NCBI GenBank assembly: GCA_036986135.1
Contig: BTQZ01000028.1
Coordinates: 1 to 33,692 of the forward strand
Direction of reading: 5' to 3'
DNA from: JADFRG01 sp036986135
Lineage (GTDB): Bacteria; Chloroflexota; Anaerolineae; Anaerolineales; E44-bin32
Length of the DNA stretch: 33,692 bases
Below the pieces are notes generated by a model. The model had not been told where the DNA came from, searched no databases, and was given only the letters and a program-made list of their open reading frames with translations. Of the stretch, positions 23,606 through 31,165 are shown one piece after another. Each line of letters opens with the position of its first letter. Position 1 is the first letter of the stretch. A program made the translations under genes and the position numbers.

Positions 23606-23758
23606 TGGCATATCCCTCACTCCTGTGACCAAAGAGATGTTGCTTCCCAAGCTTGACTGGGAGCATGAGCGACTCGGCGATCATCGCGCTGCATGCGAGG
23701 CGCCGCCGAGGTTTTCAAGTGGGCCGCAGATACCGAGCTCTGCGATCTCACTTTTCCT

Positions 23759-24610
23759 TTAGAGGTGCTCTTGCAGGAACTGCGACACGTACTTCCAGTA
23801 TTCCCCTACTTCGAAGAAAATCATATGACCATCGTCTTGATAGGGCGGCAGGATGAGGAACTCCACCTGCTTTTCCGCCGAAAGCAGAGCCTGATTCAGT
23901 TCTTGCGACGAGCGGATGTGATTCTGCTGGACGTTATCGTTCTCCGACACGAGAAGCAGCACGGGCGCGGAGATCTTTCCCGCTTCGGCAAGATAACCCT
24001 CGAGGATTTTCACCGCAGGGGCCATGATCACGATGGCCTTGAAATCGTCGGGCGCCACGGTCCCAGCCATAAATGTCAGCAATCCACCTCGAGAGAAGCC
24101 CATGATCGCGAGACGATCCAGATCTACATAGCCCAGGTCCTTTACATAGTCCACACCCGCCAATACGTCATCCAGATGCCCTTCCATGGACATCGTGGGT
24201 CTCCGCAGTGGGGAGAAGCCCACGAAGCCCGCCTCGGCCAGCGCCTCACAGGTCTCGGCCGGAGCGCCGCCGATCTGGTCCCCCAGTCCGCCATGGTTGT
24301 AGATGACGGCAGGGAAGGGCGGTTCTCCCTTGGGGAGGCACAGGTACCCCTTCAGTTCATACTCGCCGGTGCGATAGACGACCTCATAGGATCCCGGAGT
24401 GACCCGGACGGGGGTGTGCTCCGGACGGGGCTCTTGCGTCGGCGTGGCCACGGGCAGCGCCGTGGGGCTCGGAGTATCCTGGGGCACAGTTAGGGCAGGG
24501 CTTTCTGCTGGCGCCTCGGTCGGCAATGTGGGCGCTGGCCGCTGCCGTCTTGGCGCGCGGCAACCCGCCAACAGAATAGCAAGTGTCAGCAGCAGGGCTA
24601 TTCTTTGCAT
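23759..24610 (-). CDS. Secreted alpha/beta-hydrolase lipoprotein (dienelactone-hydrolase-like)
   Basis: A 283-residue lipoprotein. The start MQRIALLLTLAILLAGC is a signal peptide with lipobox LAGC, then a Pro/Thr linker to about residue 70. The hydrolase domain has the nucleophile elbow GFSRGG, an oxyanion-region NHGG (near PAVIYNHGGLGD), acid Asp in SENDN and base His in DDGHMIFF, so the Ser-Asp-His triad is complete. The substrate (ester or peptide) cannot be told. ATG 24610 follows GGAGGG by ten bases; a GTG at 24631 overlapping the upstream stop would add a non-signal extension. It lies 17 bases after the beta-propeller lipoprotein gene and is probably cotranscribed. Confidence 0.85.
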   Translation of the reverse strand: MQRIALLLTLAILLAGCRAPRRQRPAPTLPTEAPAESPALTVPQDTPSPTALPVATPTQEPRPEHTPVRVTPGSYEVVYRTGEYELKGYLCLPKGEPPFPAVIYNHGGLGDQIGGAPAETCEALAEAGFVGFSPLRRPTMSMEGHLDDVLAGVDYVKDLGYVDLDRLAIMGFSRGGLLTFMAGTVAPDDFKAIVIMAPAVKILEGYLAEAGKISAPVLLLVSENDNVQQNHIRSSQELNQALLSAEKQVEFLILPPYQDDGHMIFFEVGEYWKYVSQFLQEHL

Positions 24611-24627
24611 GGCGAAACGTCCCTCCT

Positions 24628-26715
24628 TCACGGCAGGCGCTCGTAGATCCGGATCACGCCGCCCTCGTCTCCCGTGGCAAGCAACGCCGCGTCATCGGAG
24701 ATGGCCACCGTGCTGTGGATCAACTCGCCGTCCGGAGGCCGCCACAGCAACGTCCCGTATCGGTTGTAGAGGCCGCCGCTGCCATCCACGATCCATTCAC
24801 CGTCTGCGGTCATGTCGAGGCTGTTGTGCCCCATGAGGCCGCTTCGCTGCCAGAGGATGTCGCCTGACCGGCTGAAGGCATACAGCCAATCGCCCACCGT
24901 GCCCAGCACGATCAGCGTACCGTCCGCAGACATGGCCCCGGCGGTGACCACGTGGTTGGGGAGGCGCCGCCGCCAGCGGAGGTTTCCCTCGCCGTCGAAG
25001 CTGAACAGCTCCCGATTCTTGCCCGCGGCGTAGACGTTGTACTCGGCGTCGATCGCCAGCAGCATCGGGAATTGACCGATGTGCCGGGTCCATAGAGCAA
25101 CGCCTTCCCGGGTGAGCATGGTCAGCAATCCGCTGCCGAACCCGGCGATGATCCGTTCGCCATCCGGGCTGAAGCGACTTTTGCGCAGCCATTCCCGCGC
25201 CCCGCGATAGGTCCACACCGGTTCACCGGTGGTGGTGTCCAGCAGGGCTGCGTCTTCGCCCCGATAGGGGCCGGCGAAGAGATACGCTCCGTCCTGGCTG
25301 AACCGGACATCCCTGACCCAGTCCCTGCCCGTGAATTCTGATCTCCAGAGCAGCCTGCCCTCGGCGTCAGCGAGGTAGACATTCCCATCGTGGCAACTAG
25401 CCGCTACGCGGCCGTCTGGGGCGACATCGAACCCCCAGCATTCATCGTCTGTGGATATGCGCCAGAGCTCCTGGCCCTCGAGATCGGTCATCAAGATATG
25501 GCCCGGCAGCCCGAGCAGGGGTGGGTGCTTGGCCTGCACCGCGGCCAAGCGGCTGAAGTCCCGGTTGGGCAGCACCCACCAGTAGCCGTAAGCCCCGTCC
25601 GTGGCCAGTTCGCCCGTCTGCCGATATGAGACCGCATCCACCGTCGGTTCCAGGCTCACCTCGAGCGTGACGGTCTCGCCTCGATCCGCCGCAATCTCAT
25701 CACGATAGGCGAGCTCGTAGCCGTCAACTTCGACCAGCAAGAAATAGTCCAGCGAGTGATAGGGCAGCGGCCGGCGGCCCAGGATCGCCTGCAGGTCCTC
25801 GATGGATGGGAAGGCGATGAAATAGGAGCCCTCCGAATCTGTTTGTCCCCCCCAAGATTGGCGCCCGTTGTACAGGTACACTCTCACTTCGGCGTCCGGC
25901 ACGGGCAGGCCGCCTGCGGTCGTCACGCGCCCCTGGATAGCGGCTGTGGGAAAGAGCCCCTCCATGGGCCCCCGAGAGCTGCGCAGCGTGAGATCGATCG
26001 CCGCTTCATCGCCCGTCTGCTCCACTCGGAAGCGGAAGGCCAGCTCCGCCTCGCCCTCGCCCTCGTTGGTGATCATGTATTCGAGCGTCTTCTCGGCGCC
26101 AGGTTCCAGTTCCACCGCCTCATCTTGAAATGCATAGAAGTGGTAGATCCATTCTGGCAGTTGCTGGTGCATCTCCCCCCAGGATGTCAGGCGGAGCGTC
26201 ACGGCCTGACCGCCGTGGTTGCGAGCCACGAGATACAGGTTTGTGCTGTACTCCAGTCCGGTGATGGTCACCGGGTCGTAGGTGGTGATTGTCACCGGCC
26301 CGACCTCCACCGTGATCTCTTCGTCTGGCGGCGGCTCAGGCAGCGGGGCATCCGCAACCAGCAATGGCTGCTCGCTCACACCAGGGGTCCCGCCTGACGC
26401 TGCGCCAGGCACCGCAGGTTGAGAAATGCACTCCAGGATGGCGCTGGCTTCTTCCGATGTGGGGTTTCGCTGGCCGCTTGAAACCTCGCTCCACGCTTTC
26501 TCACCGATCTGTTCTTCCACACATTCGCGCTGCGACCCCGGCAGCTGCGGCGGCAGCGTCAGGGTCACGCCTTCGCCGGCAGTCGCCGGGGCTCCGATGG
26601 TTTCCCCCACGGGCGTTGCATCGGTCGAGGGAGTGGCGGTCGCGGCCCCTGCGCAGCCGACCAAGAGCACAGCCAGGAGGATCCACACCGCCAGCAAGAT
26701 CTGCCTGAGGTTCAT
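24628..26715 (-). CDS. Lipoprotein with beta-propeller (PQQ/WD-like) domain
   Basis: A 695-residue exported protein. MNLRQILLAVWILLAVLLVGC carries lipobox LVGC (the Cys is the lipidated residue). A Thr/Pro linker follows, then a two-Cys helical patch (ECVEEQIGEKAW...ILEC), an Ig-like segment (about 140-270), a carboxypeptidase-regulatory-like domain (AIQGRVTTAGGLPVPDAEV, about 275-370) and a C-terminal beta-propeller (about 385-695). The propeller repeats blades such as DVAPDGRVAASCHDGNVYLAD and FSPDGERIIAGFGSGLLTML (each quoted in part). No catalytic residues are recognised; binding or structural work outside the cell is likely. ATG 26715 has GGGAG eight bases upstream. The hydrolase lipoprotein gene follows. 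Confidence 0.82.
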   Translation of the reverse strand: MNLRQILLAVWILLAVLLVGCAGAATATPSTDATPVGETIGAPATAGEGVTLTLPPQLPGSQRECVEEQIGEKAWSEVSSGQRNPTSEEASAILECISQPAVPGAASGGTPGVSEQPLLVADAPLPEPPPDEEITVEVGPVTITTYDPVTITGLEYSTNLYLVARNHGGQAVTLRLTSWGEMHQQLPEWIYHFYAFQDEAVELEPGAEKTLEYMITNEGEGEAELAFRFRVEQTGDEAAIDLTLRSSRGPMEGLFPTAAIQGRVTTAGGLPVPDAEVRVYLYNGRQSWGGQTDSEGSYFIAFPSIEDLQAILGRRPLPYHSLDYFLLVEVDGYELAYRDEIAADRGETVTLEVSLEPTVDAVSYRQTGELATDGAYGYWWVLPNRDFSRLAAVQAKHPPLLGLPGHILMTDLEGQELWRISTDDECWGFDVAPDGRVAASCHDGNVYLADAEGRLLWRSEFTGRDWVRDVRFSQDGAYLFAGPYRGEDAALLDTTTGEPVWTYRGAREWLRKSRFSPDGERIIAGFGSGLLTMLTREGVALWTRHIGQFPMLLAIDAEYNVYAAGKNRELFSFDGEGNLRWRRRLPNHVVTAGAMSADGTLIVLGTVGDWLYAFSRSGDILWQRSGLMGHNSLDMTADGEWIVDGSGGLYNRYGTLLWRPPDGELIHSTVAISDDAALLATGDEGGVIRIYERLP

Positions 26716-26937
26716 AGCTTTACTCCCAAGTTTGCCATCGATCGATATAGATGATCCGAGTTCGGCGGACATGGCGGACGTCCCCGCACATCGCCTGCCA
26801 AGAGGGTCACGTGCATATGCGGGCCTCGACCAGGTGGAATTAGGGGAGTCTCACCCCATTGGCTCAATAGCGGCGGCGATCGCTCGATTGCGACGATGCC
26901 GCCCCGCACACCGAGCTTGCACCATTGCGTAGAGACG

Positions 26938-28581
26938 CTATTGCTCCTCAAAGGGATAATCGAAGAGCCACATGTCCCCGCCTGGCGGGAATCCAAACCA
27001 CTTAAGTCCGTGGAAACCAGCTGTCACGAAATCCGTAATAGTGCAGTGAGCCTCCTCCCATGGACCGAGGGATGCCGCGAGACCGGCACACGGAACGTGA
27101 AAGTCATCCAGCAGGAACTCCGTCCGCTCCAAATCCACGCTGTCCTCGGAGAGGTTGATCACCCTTACTTCAGCGCAGAATGGCGCGCAGGGGAGAAGCT
27201 CGACCGCAACATCGCCGGACAGGTCTGAGATATCGGGCGGTTGGTAGATGCTGATACACTGGCCGATGCGTTCTCCGTTTGGGGCAGCTTCCAGGGCCGA
27301 CCACAGCTCTCCTTGGTTGCCTGCTTTGATGTCCTCGAACACTTCAGCTCCGATAAGGTCTTTCATACATGTTTCGGAAGCCGCCGGGTGCAACGGAAAC
27401 ATATCCGTAGAACCTCCCAGGACGGCCGCTTCAAACTCTTCCTGGAATACGCCGCTCGAGGTCAGGACATCGTACTGAAACCCGGCAGGAGGGTCGACAA
27501 CCTTGTCAAAACAGTACACTTCCCTTTCAGGAGTAAGGTGCGTGGAGAGATCCACGTTGCCGGTCACGGTCCAGTCCTCCACCCCGCTGACCACAAATCC
27601 ATATGCCATGTGGTCTCCCATCAGAGTGTTACCCGTGACGACCGCTCCCCGGCTCCTTACGGTGTCTTCCTCCGGATTTGCGCAGCCCACAAAGGGCCCC
27701 ATGCCGATGCCACGCCGGATCATGGCGCCCGCCGCATCGATGACGTTGCCGGTGACGCGAACGCCGGTGAAATCGCCCTCGAGGGGCAAGTAATCCTCCA
27801 TGGAGATGCCGTAGAACATGATCCGGTTTTCGGCCCGGATGGTGTTGTTGGCGACAAGGGCGCCGGGTGACTGGAAGATGACGATCCCTCCATCGGTGGC
27901 GTCGATGATGGTGTTGTTCTCCACCACGCTGTTCGCGCAATCCAACGAGATGCCGTCGGCCATGATGAATTCTGCCCGCCCCGCCGGGCCGAGCTCGTTG
28001 TTCCTTGCCACGGCCCCTATACACGGACCGCCGAGGTATATGATTGTCCAACCTCGCGGCTCGTAGGCCCTTACCCACTCGACCAGGTGGCCTTCTGCAT
28101 CGCGGTCTTCAACGCCACGGCCGAAGTTGATCAACGCGCCCTCTGCAATACCAAGCTGGGGGCGGTTGCCATCGATGATCACGTTTCGAAGCGATACATA
28201 GTCGTTGCCTTCGGCGGAGACGGCCGTGGCCAGGTCTTTGCCGACGACCCGTAGAAGGGCTCTCGAATCATCGGTGGGAAGGCCCTGGGTGTAGATCTGC
28301 TGGTTATCGTCTGTAAAGAACACGGTGTCGCCTAGCTCGAACACCGCGTTGGCGCACAAAACGGCTTTCGAACCCGGACCGGTGAGCGCGTTCTGGATGC
28401 TGGCATGATCCCCGGAGGGGATGCAGGGCTCGGCGGTAGGTTCCGGTTCTTCGGCGGAGGGGGTTGGCTGTGCGGGTTGTGGCGGAGAAATGACCGCTGG
28501 GGTGGGTTGTAAGGGCTGGGCACATGCGGCCGTGGTCGCAGCCAGCACAAGCACTGGCAGGCTATGAATCATGAATCGCAT
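26938..28581 (-). CDS. Right-handed parallel beta-helix lipoprotein
   Basis: A 547-residue protein starting MRFMIHSLPVLVLAATTAAC (lipobox TAAC), then a Pro-rich linker to about residue 45. The beta-helix (about 50-330) shows the repeated N-x-I/V and ENNTI, ANNTI, TGNVI, TGNTL turns of PbH1 repeats found in polysaccharide lyases and adhesins. The C-terminal 150 residues are Cys-rich (CISIYQ, LLPCAPFC, HVPCAG, EAHC) and resemble an Ig/lamin-tail-like module (EVRVINLSEDSVDL). ATG 28581 has GGAG seven bases before it; the frame is open 125 codons further up, but those codons belong to a decayed gene. A partial duplicate lies at 23143-23605. No catalytic residues can be assigned. Confidence 0.82.
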   Translation of the reverse strand: MRFMIHSLPVLVLAATTAACAQPLQPTPAVISPPQPAQPTPSAEEPEPTAEPCIPSGDHASIQNALTGPGSKAVLCANAVFELGDTVFFTDDNQQIYTQGLPTDDSRALLRVVGKDLATAVSAEGNDYVSLRNVIIDGNRPQLGIAEGALINFGRGVEDRDAEGHLVEWVRAYEPRGWTIIYLGGPCIGAVARNNELGPAGRAEFIMADGISLDCANSVVENNTIIDATDGGIVIFQSPGALVANNTIRAENRIMFYGISMEDYLPLEGDFTGVRVTGNVIDAAGAMIRRGIGMGPFVGCANPEEDTVRSRGAVVTGNTLMGDHMAYGFVVSGVEDWTVTGNVDLSTHLTPEREVYCFDKVVDPPAGFQYDVLTSSGVFQEEFEAAVLGGSTDMFPLHPAASETCMKDLIGAEVFEDIKAGNQGELWSALEAAPNGERIGQCISIYQPPDISDLSGDVAVELLPCAPFCAEVRVINLSEDSVDLERTEFLLDDFHVPCAGLAASLGPWEEAHCTITDFVTAGFHGLKWFGFPPGGDMWLFDYPFEEQ

Positions 28582-28673
28582 CTGGATGCTCCACGTACCC
28601 GAACTAATCCGCCAGCGGAGTGCGTCTATCGTGTGCACGCCCTGTTGTTTCGTCAATCCCTCTTTAGTACGAA

Positions 28674-28825
28674 CTAAGCAGACGGACGAATCCGGCGGGC
28701 GATCCGGATGCCATTCTGGTCCGCGATCGTACTGCCGTTGTACATGAGCCGCGCGCACACCTTTCTCTGGACTCCAGTCGAGCCCATCGTCGGAGATCGC
28801 GGAAAGGAAGACATTCTTTGCCGGT
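28674..28825 (-). pseudogene. Remnant of a BNR/sialidase-like beta-propeller gene (3' end)
   Basis: Minus-strand codons read NVFLSAISDDGLDWSPEKGV, the S-x-DG-x-x-W pattern of BNR/Asp-box repeats. After a frameshift near 28755 another frame continues ARLMYNGSTIADQNGIRIAR and ends at TAG 28676-28674. It would be the last 50 codons of such a gene. The remaining parts of the 28582-29061 gap hold nothing I recognise. Confidence 0.35.
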
Positions 28826-29061
28826 TGACGTATGCCTGGTCCTCGTCGCCGGCGCGCTAGTACATGCGGGAGCGGGCAAGGCGCCGCAATGGCTCCCGTC
28901 AGCCAGAGCAGATGGGTCATAAGGGCTATCGGGTATCTAGATTGAGCGCTCCGCACCTAGCCGCGAGGCCGCTAGGAGCCACAGGATGGCCAGGGTCATG
29001 CGGAATCGTTCTTGAACTGCTGCACTGGGTGAGAGCATGTCGTCGAGTCCAACGCAGAATG

Positions 29062-29096
29062 TTGACCTCTGCTGCCCGTTCCTCTAGACTGAGCGC
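29062..29096 (+). promoter_or_regulatory. comM-type leaderless promoter of mini-comM
   Basis: TTGACC (29062-29067), 17 bases, TAGACT (29085-29090), six bases, ATG 29097. The two hexamers equal those of comM, while the spacer and the six-base gap differ in sequence but not in length. Confidence 0.65.
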
Positions 29097-29519
29097 ATGC
29101 TTGCTAAGGTCCACACCGCGGCCGTTATTGGCCTGGAGAGCTCCATGGTTGAGGTCGAAGTGGACACCTCCCGGGGTCTGCCCTCTTTCGGATTCTTGGG
29201 GCTGCCAGACGCTGCGTTTCAAGAAAGCCGCGAACGGGTTCAGGCGGCGGTCAAGAACGGCGGGCTGAGCTCTCCCCGGCAGCGCGTCACCGTCAACCTG
29301 GCGCCGGCCGACCTGCGGAAGGAAGGCCCTGCCTACGATCTCCCCATCGCGCTCGGCCCGCTGGTCCGCCAGGCGATGACCCAGCTTCAGCTCACCGCGC
29401 GGGCCTTCCATCGCGTACTGAAGCTGGCTCGCACGATCTCCGACCTGGCCGGCGCGCCGGACATCGGGCCAAGGCATGTTGCAGAGGCGCTGCAATATCG
29501 CCCCCGGATTTGGAGTTGA
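29097..29519 (+). CDS. Mini-ComM: in-frame internally deleted comM copy
   Basis: A 140-codon open frame equal to ComM residues 1-87 joined to residues 453-505; 365 codons (1095 bases) are missing and nothing else is gained or lost. The joint lies at CGCTGG (29359-29364), a six-base repeat present at both edges in the full gene (21830-21835 and 22925-22930). The first 262 bases differ from full comM at about 59 positions by hand count, but 149 bases after the joint (29359-29507) are identical to 22925-23073. No AAA+ core remains, so it cannot be an ATPase. The intact frame and promoter allow expression of a small protein with part of the Lon-like domain and the C-terminal lid, but it may simply be a pseudogene. 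Confidence 0.7.
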   Translation: MLAKVHTAAVIGLESSMVEVEVDTSRGLPSFGFLGLPDAAFQESRERVQAAVKNGGLSSPRQRVTVNLAPADLRKEGPAYDLPIALGPLVRQAMTQLQLTARAFHRVLKLARTISDLAGAPDIGPRHVAEALQYRPRIWS

Positions 29520-29540
29520 GCGCAACCCCAATCCTCCGCA

Positions 29541-29669
29541 AAGTCGCTCTCATCATTCACGCTCCAAGTGTGCTCTCGGAGGGCGGCAGAACCCTGCCGA
29601 AGGCCTTTGGCTGGAATGACCCCGACCAGCTGGTGGAGGACTTTATTGCCGATATGCGGGCTTTCACGC
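29541..29669 (+). pseudogene. N-terminal fragment of an unidentified conserved protein
   Basis: After the mini-comM stop the plus strand encodes KVALIIHAPSVLSEGGRTLP followed by FGWNDPDQLVEDFIADMRAF, which reads like the ordered start of a real protein, then runs antisense into the fructosamine-kinase gene. There is no proper ribosome site. I recall similar openings in uncharacterised Chloroflexota proteins but cannot verify it. Confidence 0.3.
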
Positions 29670-30524
29670 CTAGCCGAAGCGCTGAAGGATACTTCGCACT
29701 TGTCCCAGGTAGCCCGCCCCAAATAGGTTTACGTGATTGAGGAGATGATAGAGATTGTAGAGCGGTAGACGCGCGCGCCAGCCGGCCTCCAGCGGACGGA
29801 CCTCCTCATACGACTTGTAGAAAACCTCAGGAAAGCCGCCAAAAAGATTAGTCATTCCCAGTTCGGCCTCGGCCCAGCCGTAGTGTGCGGCGGGATCGAT
29901 AATGGCGGGCTCCCCCTTGGGTCCCGCGACCGCGTTGCCAGACCATAGATCGCCGTGGATGAGGGAAGCGGGCTGCTCCGGCACCAGCTTCGGTAGCTCT
30001 GCGGCTAGAGCAAGCACGGCCCGAAAGTCCTTGCGATTGATCAGACTCTGCTGAAGCGCCAACTCGGCTTGGAAACCCAGACGGTGCTCAGCAAAGAACT
30101 CATGTCCATCGGCCGTCCATGAGTTGGGCTGTGGTGTGCTGCCGATAAAGTTGTCGTTTTCAAAGCCAAAGTTCTGCCCGATATGGTTATGCAGTGCGGC
30201 CAGCTGTCGTCCGAATCTCTCCCAGTAGTCGCCACTCGGCGCGGCCGGATCGAGGTCCTCCAGCAAGAGGAATTCGGCGCCCGCCAGGTAGGGGAGCGGA
30301 ACTCGCGGCCCGTCGGGAACCGACAGCGCCCTCAAACCATCCATCTCTCGATGAAACATGGTCTCGTGCGCGGAGGCATTCTGTTTCAGGAAAAAGGAGT
30401 GGCCGGAGCTGGTTGTGAGGCGTGAACCGTTATTGATACATCCTCCAGCAACCGGATGCAGCTCCTCAACCGCACCGTAGCCACCTGATTCCAGCCAGGA
30501 TTCAACGGGGGGCGGGGCGCTCAA
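29670..30524 (-). CDS. Fructosamine/ketosamine 3-kinase family protein
   Basis: A 284-residue kinase of the fructosamine-3-kinase group, which phosphorylates sugars attached to protein amines so that they fall off (deglycation). The N-lobe contains VAGGCINNGSRL (25-36) and FFLKQN with the ATP-binding Lys47; LLLEDLD (86-92) is the hinge. The catalytic loop is LIHGDLWSGN (188-197) with Asp192, and IIDPAAHYGWAEAELGM (208-224) holds the metal-binding Asp210. Bacterial members often act on ribulosamines or erythrulosamines. The TTG start overlaps the stop of the phosphatase gene by four bases (TTGA), a frequent pairing in bacteria that supports a joint function. Confidence 0.9.
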   Translation of the reverse strand: MSAPPPVESWLESGGYGAVEELHPVAGGCINNGSRLTTSSGHSFFLKQNASAHETMFHREMDGLRALSVPDGPRVPLPYLAGAEFLLLEDLDPAAPSGDYWERFGRQLAALHNHIGQNFGFENDNFIGSTPQPNSWTADGHEFFAEHRLGFQAELALQQSLINRKDFRAVLALAAELPKLVPEQPASLIHGDLWSGNAVAGPKGEPAIIDPAAHYGWAEAELGMTNLFGGFPEVFYKSYEEVRPLEAGWRARLPLYNLYHLLNHVNLFGAGYLGQVRSILQRFG

Positions 30525-30994
30525 AATTCGCCGGCTTCGAGCGCCTCCAGCAAGCCACGCACGGAGCGCTCGACGATTCGATAGGTGGTTTCGAATCCTT
30601 CCGCGCCACCATAGTAAGGATCGGGAACGTCTGGGTCACCCTGCTCCGGATCGAATTCCCTCAACAGTCGTACCTTGGCCTGCTTCTCCGGCGAGCCAGC
30701 CATGTACAGCAGGTCGCGTCGGTTGCCGTCATCCATGGCCAGTATCCAGTCGAACTCATCGAAGTCGCTTTCCCGGACCTTCCTGGCGGTTCCATTGTTG
30801 TTCACGCCGTGCGACTCGGCGGTCTTCTGCATGCGTGGATCGGGTGATTCCCCCACATGCCACGCGGCAGTTCCGGCTGAATCGACAGAGTATTTTCCGT
30901 CCACTCCGGCCTGTTCCGCCTGGAACCGAAAGAGGTTTTCCGCCAGTGGGCTGCGGATGATGTTTCCCAGACAAACGAACAAGAGGCGAGTCAT
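30521..30994 (-). CDS. Low-molecular-weight protein tyrosine phosphatase family
   Basis: A 157-residue phosphatase of normal length for the family. The P-loop is CLGNIIRSP (8-16) with nucleophile Cys8 and Arg14; the general acid is Asp125 in DVPDPYYGG. Position 13 is Ile, where many relatives have a second Cys that protects the active site from oxidation. Homologues can dephosphorylate ribulosamine 5-phosphates, and the coupled fructosamine-kinase gene suggests that role here rather than tyrosine signalling. ATG 30994 is used (a TTG precedes it); no clear ribosome site is seen, because the upstream region is made of a 45-bp tandem repeat. Confidence 0.9.
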   Translation of the reverse strand: MTRLLFVCLGNIIRSPLAENLFRFQAEQAGVDGKYSVDSAGTAAWHVGESPDPRMQKTAESHGVNNNGTARKVRESDFDEFDWILAMDDGNRRDLLYMAGSPEKQAKVRLLREFDPEQGDPDVPDPYYGGAEGFETTYRIVERSVRGLLEALEAGEF

Positions 30995-30995
30995 C

Positions 30996-31161
30996 AATGG
31001 GAGTTAAGGTTGGGATTCAGCAATTCCAGGCTGCGTGGGAGCAGGTGCTCGAAACGCGGATAGAAGCAATGCGGGCCACACGGGAGCGGGTTCACCAAAC
31101 TTGGATCGAGCACATACCGGCAGAGCGGAAGCGGGTGCGCCAAACGCGGATCGAAGAAATA
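30996..31161. repeat. 45-bp tandem repeat, about 3.7 copies
   Basis: Three full 45-bp units (31161-31117, 31116-31072, 31071-31027) and a partial one (31026-30996) fill the gap between the ygfZ-type stop and the phosphatase start. Unit length is 15 codons, so frames on both strands keep phase. On the plus strand the units encode a charged helix-like repeat (TRIEAMRATRERVHQ, TWIEHIPAERKRVRQ) in a 64-codon frame starting at ATG 30997; on the minus strand they encode Pro/Leu-rich repeats. Units differ from each other at many positions, so the array is not recent. The plus frame overlaps the end of the ygfZ-type gene. Confidence 0.85.
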
Positions 31162-31165
31162 CTGG

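Noticed and set aside
23693..24493. 266-codon plus-strand frame
   Set aside because: Antisense of the hydrolase lipoprotein, which has signal peptide, catalytic triad and ribosome site.
28582..28956. N-terminal extension of the beta-helix gene up to 28956
   Set aside because: ATG 28581 has a ribosome site and is followed at once by a signal peptide with lipobox; the extension holds a decayed BNR-like piece.
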